From: Halieaceae bacterium
Lineage (GTDB): Bacteria; Pseudomonadota; Gammaproteobacteria; Pseudomonadales; Halieaceae
Direction of reading: 5' to 3'
Assembly: GCA_009886815.1 (NCBI GenBank)
Contig: QXYP01000013.1
Span: forward strand, 1-6,575
Length of the DNA stretch: 6,575 nt
The position numbers and the translations under genes are program-made. The notes under the pieces were generated by a model, which was given only the letters and a program-made list of their open reading frames with translations, was not told where the DNA came from and made no database searches. Shown here piece after piece: positions 1 through 5,191 of this stretch (position 1 is the first letter of the stretch; each line of letters begins with the position of its first letter).

Positions 1-203
1 AGGTGGTTGTGTCAATCGGCGACGCGCACATCTACAGCAACCATATTGAGCAGGTCGAACTGCAGTTGTCCCGGTCCCCGGGTCCGCCCCCGACCCTCAA
101 GCTGCTGCGACAGCCCGACAGTCTGTTCGACTATTGCTACGAAGACTTTGCTTTGGAGGGCTATAGCCCCCAGGCGCATATCTCTGCACCGGTGGCTATT
201 TAA
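1..203 (+). CDS. thyA: Thymidylate synthase, C-terminal part (5' end outside window)
   Basis: This is the last 66 or so codons of thymidylate synthase, which converts dUMP to dTMP using methylene-tetrahydrofolate and releases dihydrofolate, in the cytoplasm. The reading frame begins before the window. The sequence shows the [10 protein letters not shown] segment, whose His and Tyr match the dUMP-contacting His207 and Tyr209 of the E. coli enzyme. Further on are the FDYCYEDF and EGYSP blocks and the terminal APVAI, which is identical to the E. coli C-terminus. The stop TAA shares its last A with the ATG of the next gene (TAATG), so the two genes are probably co-transcribed and translationally coupled. 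The adjacency makes metabolic sense because folA recycles the dihydrofolate made here. Identity is secure; only the upstream extent is unknown. Confidence 0.97.
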   Translation, partial: VVVSIGDAHIYSNHIEQVELQLSRSPGPPPTLKLLRQPDSLFDYCYEDFALEGYSPQAHISAPVAI

Positions 204-739
204 TGACGGGCTTACAAGACGAAGGTGAAAACGTTCCAGTCATCTTGGTGCTGGCGGTTTCCGAGAACGGTGTCATCGGTCGCGGTAATGCGCTGCCCTG
301 GGACTTGCCAGACGATTTGCAGCACTTCAAGCGCGCGACAATGGGCTGCCCGATACTGATGGGTCGCAAGACCTTTGAGTCTGTGGGTCGACCCCTGCCG
401 GGCAGAACTAATCTAGTACTAACCCGTGATAGTGCTTGGCAGGCCGCAGGCGTTTCGGTTTTTGCCAGTGTTGATGAGGCTTTGGCTCGAGCCGAAGCCC
501 AGGCGCTGATTGATGGCTCTCCGGGGATCTGTATTGTGGGTGGGGCTGAGATTTATCGGCTGTGTTTATCAAAGGCTGACCGTATATTGTTAACCCTTGT
601 TCACGGCGATGTGTCGGGCGATGCGACCTTTGATCTGGCTGTTTTGAGGGATTGGCATGAGGAGAGCCGCGAACATTTTGAAGCGGGATCCCGAAACAGC
701 CATGATTTTAGTGTTGTGGAATTCGCTCGGTCTGGTTAA
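203..739 (+). CDS. folA: Dihydrofolate reductase
   Basis: A 178-residue cytoplasmic enzyme that reduces dihydrofolate to tetrahydrofolate with NADPH and is the classical trimethoprim target. Family landmarks occur in order: the N-terminal strand VILVLAVSENGVIG, the ALPWDLPDDLQHFKR block with the catalytic acid at Asp38 (E. coli Asp27), the NADPH-binding MGRKTFESVGRPLPGR (about 53-68), the IVGGAEIYRLCL motif (about 110-121, Tyr117 matching E. coli Tyr100), and LLTLVHGDVSGDATF with Thr130 matching E. coli Thr113. The C-terminal NSHDFSVVEF resembles the E. coli ending. It is about 19 residues longer than the 159-residue E. coli protein. Part of this is an N-terminal extension of roughly ten residues before the first strand, so a later start is conceivable, but no in-frame ATG lies there and the TAATG junction with thyA supports this start. 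All key residues are present. Confidence 0.97.
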   Translation: MTGLQDEGENVPVILVLAVSENGVIGRGNALPWDLPDDLQHFKRATMGCPILMGRKTFESVGRPLPGRTNLVLTRDSAWQAAGVSVFASVDEALARAEAQALIDGSPGICIVGGAEIYRLCLSKADRILLTLVHGDVSGDATFDLAVLRDWHEESREHFEAGSRNSHDFSVVEFARSG

Positions 740-749
740 TCTGCAGCCC

Positions 750-778
750 GCGGATTAAACACAGAGGTGTTATTCCGC
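750..778 (+). terminator. Imperfect stem-loop after folA, possible terminator
   Basis: Eleven bases after the folA stop, GCGGA (750-754) can pair with TCCGC (774-778), and inside that AACAC (758-762) pairs with GTGTT (767-771) around an AGAG loop, with a small asymmetric internal loop between. The position suits a folA terminator. However, no clear T-run follows (the next bases are ATTGATTTAG), so efficient intrinsic termination is doubtful and it may simply stabilise the mRNA 3' end. Confidence 0.35.
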
Positions 779-786
779 ATTGATTT

Positions 787-799
787 AGCCGCGTCGGCT
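787..799 (+). repeat. Short perfect inverted repeat
   Basis: AGCCG (787-791) and CGGCT (795-799) form a perfect 5-base-pair stem with a CGT loop, right after the larger hairpin at 750-778. It could be a second arm of a bipartite terminator or a chance GC-rich palindrome. No T-tract follows. Confidence 0.2.
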
Positions 800-926
800 C
801 AGGTAGAGTCGACATGTGGACATCGCTTGAACGTTGTATGTAAGTAATACTCTTCGTCTTGCGCTAATAAAAAACCTTAGATCAGCGTCTTTGGCTCTTG
901 CGGCCGAAGGTATTAACTGCCTACTG

Positions 927-934
927 AGAGGAAG
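927..934 (+). promoter_or_regulatory. Ribosome binding site deciding the DUF3450 start
   Basis: AGAGGAAG is a good Shine-Dalgarno sequence about 10 bases before the ATG at 945. It favours that start over a TTG at 834 in the same open frame. The longer form would also bury the signal peptide behind 37 residues. Confidence 0.7.
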
Positions 935-944
935 TATCGACCCC

Positions 945-1727
945 ATGACAACCCACCGATTCAAAACCGTTTTGCTAGCGGCCTGCGTCGCAGGCGGCTC
1001 CCTGGGTGTCGCAGCGTCTTTGAACGCCGCGTCCATTGACCAAATCCTCGATGTCGGCCAGAAGCGTACTGCTGAAGCTAAGTCGTCCCAAGCTAAGATT
1101 GATCGACTTGCCGATGAGACCCGAGACCTCTTGTCAGAATACAAGACTGTCATGAAGCAGGTTGACGGCTTGCGCGTCTACAACGCGCGCCTGGAGCGAC
1201 AGATCGCCAACCAGAATCGGCGTATTTCAGATATTGACGGTTCGATATCTGAGGCAGCTGTTATTCAGCGTCAAATTCCGCCACTAGTCGGGCGCATGCT
1301 CGATGGTTTGGAGCAGTTCATTAATTTGGACATGCCCTTTGATCTCGATACTCGCCTTGGCAACATTGAAGCCGTGCGAAATAATCTTGATCGTTCCGAT
1401 GTAACCGCAGCCGAAGCCTTCCGACAGGTGCTTGAGCTGTACTCGATTGAGTTGCAATACGGTCGAGGCATTGAATCTTACAGCGATACGATTGAGATCA
1501 ACGGAACACCTCGGGAAGTCGATATTCTTCGAATAGGCCGCATCTCTTTGGTTTATCAAACAACAGACGGTGCTGAAACTGGCGCATGGGATACCGGTAG
1601 CAGCTCTTGGGAGGCACTGCCTGCCGGAGATTATGCCACTGCAGTACGTAAAGGGGTTCGCATCGCGAAGAAGCAAGCCACCATCGAACTCTTGAATATG
1701 CCGGTAGCGGCGCCGGAGGCTAATTAA
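945..1727 (+). CDS. DUF3450 family periplasmic coiled-coil protein
   Basis: A 260-residue exported protein of the DUF3450 family, whose biochemical function is not established. Residues 1-28 look like a Sec signal peptide: basic HRFK, hydrophobic core VLLAACVAGGSLGVAA, and likely cleavage near LNA|AS. Residues about 42-125 are rich in Lys, Arg, Glu, Asp and Gln in a helical pattern and likely form a long coiled coil. The C-terminal part carries the REVDILRIGRISLVYQTTDG segment (roughly 190-210) that I associate with this family. It has no membrane segment after the signal. The gene opens the operon and ends one base before the TtpC-like gene, whose ribosome binding site (GGAGG, 1715-1719) lies inside its last codons, so coupled translation is likely. 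In Vibrio TonB2 loci a DUF3450 gene sits in the same place. A periplasmic accessory role beside TtpC is inference. Confidence 0.9.
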   Translation: MTTHRFKTVLLAACVAGGSLGVAASLNAASIDQILDVGQKRTAEAKSSQAKIDRLADETRDLLSEYKTVMKQVDGLRVYNARLERQIANQNRRISDIDGSISEAAVIQRQIPPLVGRMLDGLEQFINLDMPFDLDTRLGNIEAVRNNLDRSDVTAAEAFRQVLELYSIELQYGRGIESYSDTIEINGTPREVDILRIGRISLVYQTTDGAETGAWDTGSSSWEALPAGDYATAVRKGVRIAKKQATIELLNMPVAAPEAN

Positions 1728-1728
1728 G

Positions 1729-3150
1729 ATGACTGCCCAGTTTATTAAAGCATCAGCACTAGTAGTAGCGGGGGCTCTCGCTTCAACTTACGCCTTCGCA
1801 CAGGACGAAGCTCCTGAAGTTCCAGCAGGCCCCACTCCTCAGGAAGTGGCCGCTGAAAACCTTAATCAGCTCTTGGGCCTGGTAAAAGACGGTAAGGCGC
1901 GCGCCTCAGCCGACAACGCCGCCAGAGAGCGAAGATTTTCTGAAAATAAGGCCACTCAAGCTGGCGAATTACGTCGGGCTGAGCAAGAGCGTACCAACGA
2001 AGAGCGACGCTCGGCACGCTTGGAAAAGCAGTTTGAAGATAATGAACTGCTGATTGCCGCTAAGCAGGAGCAGCTGAAAGAGCGATTGGGAACACTGTCT
2101 GAGCTGTTTGGGCACCTGACCGCTGCAACGGGCGATCTTGCCTCACAAATGGATGTTTCGTTGGTTTCCTCACAGTACCCCGGCCGAGAAGTCTTTATGA
2201 AGGCCCTTATCGCCAAGATGAGCGGTTCCGATAAGCTTCCCAGCGTTGCTGAAATTGAGCGGGTTTGGTACGAGCTGCTGCGTGAAGTTAAAGAGCAGGG
2301 TTCCATTGCAAAGTTCTCCGCTGAGGTGGCCACGCCATCAGGTGAGCTGAGCCAGCGTGACGTGGTGCGTGTTGGTGCGTTCAATGTCATCGACGCCAGC
2401 GGTAATTACCTTGCCTATGCCAATGGCAAGCTGAGTGAGTTGCCTCGACAGCCCGGTGGCGCCTTCGGTGGACAAGCTAATGAATTGGCTGGCTCGTCTT
2501 CAGGCTTGCACCAGTTTGGTGTCGACCCTACAGGCCCTACGGGAGGCTCTTTCTTGGCCGCTATTATTGATAGTCCTACGCTCGAGGAGCGGTGGCATCA
2601 GGGTGGCTATGTTGGATACGCAATTACGGCAGTGGGTGCTTTTGCCTTCCTGCTAGCGATCTACCGCGTCTTGGTATTGACCATGGTAAGCACCAAGGTT
2701 TCCAGTCAGTTGAAGTCGAATACGGCTAACGCCAATAACCCGCTGGGTCGCGTGCTGAAGATTCATGAAGACAAGCCCGATATGGACCCAGAGACTTTGG
2801 AGCTCAAGATGGCGGAAGGCGTACTAAAAGAGACGCCGAAGCTTGAGGCTGGATTGACGCTACTGAAAATCATTGCAGCCGTCGCGCCGCTTATGGGACT
2901 GCTAGGTACGGTGACGGGTATGATTATCACCTTCCAGGCCATTACCATTTTTGGTGCCGGCGATCCCAAGGCAATGGCAGGCGGTATTTCCAGCGCGTTG
3001 GTGACAACGGTACTGGGTCTACTGGTCGCTATTCCCACAGTATTGCTTCACACCATTGTGAACGGGCGTGCTCAAAGAATCATTCACGTGATTAATGAGC
3101 AGGCGACCGGCATCGTGGCCGAGCACGCTGAGCGCGAGCACAATCGCTAA
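1729..3150 (+). CDS. ttpC: TtpC-like protein with MotA/TolQ/ExbB proton-channel domain
   Basis: A 473-residue inner-membrane protein resembling TtpC, which is required for TonB2-dependent iron uptake in Vibrio. It begins with a Sec signal peptide (1-24, AFA|QD). A charged Glu/Arg/Gln-rich coiled coil (about 61-124) follows, then a periplasmic region up to about 290 that includes a Gly/Ser-rich stretch. A membrane segment (about 293-320) comes next, then a cytoplasmic part. The MotA/TolQ/ExbB domain follows, with two membrane helices (about 377-407 and 418-445). Motifs in it are PLMGLLGTVTG, with Thr394 matching ExbB Thr148, and GISSALVTTVLGLLVAIP, with Thr427 matching Thr181. The position of the conserved ExbB Glu176 is Ser422. 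It is about twice the size of E. coli ExbB because of the periplasmic extension. ATG 1729 has a strong GGAGG nine bases upstream. It probably works with the adjacent ExbB, ExbD and TonB proteins. Confidence 0.9.
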   Translation: MTAQFIKASALVVAGALASTYAFAQDEAPEVPAGPTPQEVAAENLNQLLGLVKDGKARASADNAARERRFSENKATQAGELRRAEQERTNEERRSARLEKQFEDNELLIAAKQEQLKERLGTLSELFGHLTAATGDLASQMDVSLVSSQYPGREVFMKALIAKMSGSDKLPSVAEIERVWYELLREVKEQGSIAKFSAEVATPSGELSQRDVVRVGAFNVIDASGNYLAYANGKLSELPRQPGGAFGGQANELAGSSSGLHQFGVDPTGPTGGSFLAAIIDSPTLEERWHQGGYVGYAITAVGAFAFLLAIYRVLVLTMVSTKVSSQLKSNTANANNPLGRVLKIHEDKPDMDPETLELKMAEGVLKETPKLEAGLTLLKIIAAVAPLMGLLGTVTGMIITFQAITIFGAGDPKAMAGGISSALVTTVLGLLVAIPTVLLHTIVNGRAQRIIHVINEQATGIVAEHAEREHNR

Positions 3151-3173
3151 GCGAACGGCTGAGGGGAGTTTCG

Positions 3174-3692
3174 ATGCCAGGGGTTTTTGAGGTCATACTC
3201 GCGTTCATGGAAAAAGGCGGTAACGTTCTTTGGCTGATCGCGATACTTGTGTTTTTCATGTGGACGCTGATCTTCGAGCGGCTGTGGTATTTTTCGGCCA
3301 CTTGGCGTACCGATCGTGCCAAGGTGGTGGCTGTTTGGGAAAATCGCAGCGAGCGACGGTCATGGAACGCTAAGCAGATTCGTCAGAAAATGCTGTCTAG
3401 CAGCCGTGACATGATTAATAACAATATGAATGTCATTACCACTTGCGTAGCACTGTGCCCGCTTTTGGGTTTGCTGGGTACCGTAACGGGCATGATCGAA
3501 GTGTTTAACGTAATGGCCGTAACCGGTGGTGGAGATGCCAAGTCGATGGCCGGCGGCGTTGAAAAGTCAACGATTCCAACCATGGCCGGTATGGTCGCGG
3601 CACTATCCGGATTGTTTGCCAACACGTACCTGCAGCGGGTAGCCAGCCGTGAGCAGTTGTTCCTTGAAGATCAACTCACGTCTGACCATTGA
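3174..3692 (+). CDS. exbB: ExbB-type MotA/TolQ/ExbB proton-channel protein (short form)
   Basis: A 172-residue inner-membrane protein, the ExbB (ExbB2-like) subunit of a TonB energiser. Three membrane helices are visible: about 16-40 (NVLWLIAILVFFMWTLIF), about 87-111 containing PLLGLLGTVTGM, and about 132-155 containing IPTMAGMVAALSGLFAN. Thr103 and Thr136 match the pore threonines Thr148 and Thr181 of E. coli ExbB. The residue aligned with Glu176 is Lys131, with Glu130 beside it. It is much shorter than the 244-residue E. coli protein, mainly in the cytoplasmic loop and C-terminus, as in Vibrio ExbB2-like proteins. AGGGGAG (3162-3168) precedes the ATG at good spacing. It lies 23 bases after the TtpC-like gene and 27 before the first exbD. 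The family is certain. The ExbB rather than TolQ assignment rests on the neighbouring tonB and the absence of tolA, tolB and pal. Confidence 0.94.
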   Translation: MPGVFEVILAFMEKGGNVLWLIAILVFFMWTLIFERLWYFSATWRTDRAKVVAVWENRSERRSWNAKQIRQKMLSSSRDMINNNMNVITTCVALCPLLGLLGTVTGMIEVFNVMAVTGGGDAKSMAGGVEKSTIPTMAGMVAALSGLFANTYLQRVASREQLFLEDQLTSDH

Positions 3693-3719
3693 GTTGGTGC
3701 TCGGGAGGAGTAGTTAGCC

Positions 3720-4124
3720 ATGCGTAGAATTGCTAAACAGCAGGAAGATGACGGAGCAGAGATCGATCTGACTCCCATGCTCGACGTCGTCTTTATCATG
3801 CTGATCTTTTTCATTGTAGTCGCTTCATTTATTAAAGAAGCGGGCATCGAAGTTAATCGTCCCGACGATAACCAGCAGTCTGATCCTGATGACTCTGTCA
3901 GTATCGTGGTTGAAGTGGCCGCAGATAATCAGATCTGGATGGAAAACCGTCGCGTTGATGTTCGTGCCGTGCGTGCCAACATTCAGCGCTTGTTGGCCGA
4001 GGATCCCGAGGCGCCGGTCACGGTTAAAGTCGAAAAGGGTGCTGAAGCCGGTGTGGTGGTAGACGTTGCCGATGCCGCTAGAGAGTCGGGTGTTGGCGTG
4101 GTGAACTGGGCGAGTAGTAAGTGA
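3720..4124 (+). CDS. exbD: ExbD/TolR family protein, first copy
   Basis: A 134-residue inner-membrane protein of the ExbD/TolR family, the pore-lining partner of ExbB. A short cytoplasmic tail leads into the hallmark DLTPMLDVVFIMLIFF. Asp22 corresponds to the proton-carrying Asp25 of E. coli ExbD, and the single membrane helix spans about 20-42. The periplasmic part starts with an acidic linker (PDDNQQSDPDDS) and then a small alpha/beta domain typical of the family (VSIVVEVAADNQIWMENRRV and APVTVKVEKGA). It contains no cysteine, unlike the second copy. Length is close to E. coli ExbD (141). GGGAGGAG at 3703-3710 precedes the ATG. The next exbD starts 10 bases after its stop. Two ExbD genes in one operon suggest either a heterodimer in the pore or two alternative complexes (inference). 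Confidence 0.95.
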   Translation: MRRIAKQQEDDGAEIDLTPMLDVVFIMLIFFIVVASFIKEAGIEVNRPDDNQQSDPDDSVSIVVEVAADNQIWMENRRVDVRAVRANIQRLLAEDPEAPVTVKVEKGAEAGVVVDVADAARESGVGVVNWASSK

Positions 4125-4134
4125 GGGGTATGGC

Positions 4135-4557
4135 ATGAGCATGCGAGATCAGGCCTCTCGGTCCAGGCAATCATCTGAGCAGGAAGGTCAAATTGACTTA
4201 ACACCCATGCTGGACGTCGTGTTCATCATGCTGATTTTCTTTATCGTGACGTCGTCTTTCGTCAAAGAGCCTGGGGTAGAAATTTTCAAGCCACAGGCAA
4301 CGACTACTGAGGCGTGTGCCCGTGGCACGATTATATTTGCGGTTGATGAACGTGGTGATATTTATTACAACAAGAATAAGTTGAAGCTAGATAAAGCTTT
4401 GCGAACTGCAGAGGCTGCCAAGAAAGAAGCCCCGCAGGCAAACATTGTTGTACAGGTGGATCGTGAAACACCGGCATACGCGGTTGAGGAGCTTATCGAT
4501 ATTGTGCGCCCGGTGTTAACCGCTCCTCCCTGTATCTCGACTGATGATGAGGCTTGA
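4135..4557 (+). CDS. exbD: ExbD/TolR family protein, second copy
   Basis: A 140-residue second ExbD. Residues 20-38 (IDLTPMLDVV and the following nine) are identical to residues 15-33 of the first copy, with Asp27 as the proton-binding residue. The periplasmic domain has diverged strongly: ARGTIIFAVDERGDIYYNKNKL, then ANIVVQVDRETPAYAVEELIDIVR. That part looks like a complete ExbD fold in which the last segment packs as a helix. It has two cysteines, Cys61 and Cys133, on the periplasmic side, which could form a disulfide. Two in-frame ATGs (4135 and 4141) are possible starts; GAGGGG at 4123-4128 lies six bases before the first, which I chose. Only five bases separate its stop from the tonB ATG, so the two are probably translated together. 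It is likely the ExbD partner of the adjacent TonB. Confidence 0.95.
   Translation: MSMRDQASRSRQSSEQEGQIDLTPMLDVVFIMLIFFIVTSSFVKEPGVEIFKPQATTTEACARGTIIFAVDERGDIYYNKNKLKLDKALRTAEAAKKEAPQANIVVQVDRETPAYAVEELIDIVRPVLTAPPCISTDDEA
4549..4552 (+). promoter_or_regulatory. Ribosome binding site deciding the tonB start
   Basis: GAGG inside the last codons of the second exbD lies 10 bases before the ATG at 4563. The alternative in-frame TTG at 4554 would be only one base from it, too close to be used, so the ATG is preferred. Confidence 0.6.
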
Positions 4558-4562
4558 TTGAG

Positions 4563-5165
4563 ATGGGTAGTTCAGTACGCATTGTTGTTGGCGGATTGCT
4601 CGCGATACCTGTCGCTATAGGTCTGTTTTATATCATGCAGAGCTTGGTCGACAGAGATTTCAAGCAAGAAGACTCAAAGGCCCGAAAGATTGCCGACATT
4701 ATTGTTCCCGATAAGGTCATTGAGACTAATCTGAAGGAAGTGTTACCTGAAAAAATTGAAGATCCCGAAGAGCCACCACCCGACTTAGAGCCTATTGAGT
4801 TTGATAGCGATGTCGATATGGGTGTGGTGAACAATGCCCCGACAACAGGGATTACACTGAAGCTTAACTCTTCGGGAATGTCCTCAGGTGACGGTGAGTA
4901 CCTGCCTATCGTAAAGGTGGCGCCTATCTATCCCCGTCGTGCACAGACCCGTGGGATCTCCGGATACTGTATCGTCGAGTACACCGTGACCAAAACAGGA
5001 TCTATCCGTGATCCTCAAGCGGTGGATTGCCAGCCATCAGGCATTTTTGACCGTGCTTCAGTAAAGGCGGCAACCAAGTTCAAGTATAAGCCGCGAGTCG
5101 TCGATGGTGAGCCCATCGAGGTTGCTGGCGTGCAAAACAAGTTTACCTACGAACTAGAGCAATAG
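4563..5165 (+). CDS. tonB: TonB family energy transducer (short, TonB2-like)
   Basis: A 200-residue TonB protein, which transmits energy from the ExbB-ExbD channel to TonB-dependent outer-membrane receptors. Almost no cytoplasmic tail precedes the membrane anchor (about 7-29, IVVGGLLAIPVAIGLFYIMQ). The anchor has no histidine, unlike E. coli TonB with its His20. A short acidic Pro/Glu linker (about 62-78, EDPEEPPPDLEP) replaces the long Pro-Lys/Pro-Glu spacer. The C-terminal TonB domain (about 112-200) is clear: VAPIYPRRAQTRGISGY, a beta-hairpin, then FDRASVKAATKFKYKPRVVDG and a final strand. Cys136 and Cys156 flank the hairpin and could form a disulfide. It is shorter than the 239-residue E. 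coli protein and closest in plan to TonB2. ATG 4563 is preferred over TTG 4554 because of ribosome-binding-site spacing. The last gene of the operon follows 26 bases later. Confidence 0.95.
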   Translation: MGSSVRIVVGGLLAIPVAIGLFYIMQSLVDRDFKQEDSKARKIADIIVPDKVIETNLKEVLPEKIEDPEEPPPDLEPIEFDSDVDMGVVNNAPTTGITLKLNSSGMSSGDGEYLPIVKVAPIYPRRAQTRGISGYCIVEYTVTKTGSIRDPQAVDCQPSGIFDRASVKAATKFKYKPRVVDGEPIEVAGVQNKFTYELEQ

Positions 5166-5191
5166 GACGTAAAGGCTAGGGCATCCTAAGT

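Larger units (their letters stand above)
740..944 (+). promoter_or_regulatory. Intergenic region, presumed promoter of the TonB-system operon
   Basis: This 205-base gap separates the folate genes from the membrane-energy operon and is the only sizeable gap in the window, so the operon promoter most likely lies here. I could not find a good sigma-70 pair. TGGACA at 817-822 and TTGAAC at 827-832 resemble -35 boxes, but the hexamers at proper spacing match the -10 consensus poorly. TATTAA at 911-916 is a better -10 but has no -35 at the right distance. No recognisable Fur box (GATAAT-type repeats) is visible. Two inverted repeats occupy the left half (750-778 and 787-799). The assignment rests on position, not on motifs. 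Confidence 0.35.

Noticed and set aside
834..944. N-terminal extension of the DUF3450 gene from a TTG at 834
   Set aside because: It would add 37 residues before an evident signal peptide, and the good ribosome binding site at 927-934 points to the ATG at 945.
978..989. Lipobox-like LLAAC (Cys14) at the start of the DUF3450 protein, suggesting a lipoprotein
   Set aside because: The hydrophobic run before Cys14 is only about six residues and continues well beyond it to a normal signal peptidase I site near residue 28, so ordinary Sec export is more likely.
785..1153. Minus-strand open frame across the operon leader and the DUF3450 start
   Set aside because: It overlaps the DUF3450 signal peptide and coiled-coil region, shows no recognisable domain, and would lie opposite to every other gene.
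3174..4557. Tol system (tolQ-tolR) rather than ExbB-ExbD
   Set aside because: The families are related, but the operon contains tonB and no tolA, tolB or pal, and the TtpC-like gene fits a TonB2-type locus.
3720..4557. Recent tandem duplication or assembly error making two exbD copies
   Set aside because: Codons differ at most positions even where residues are identical, and the periplasmic domains are strongly diverged, so these are old paralogues.
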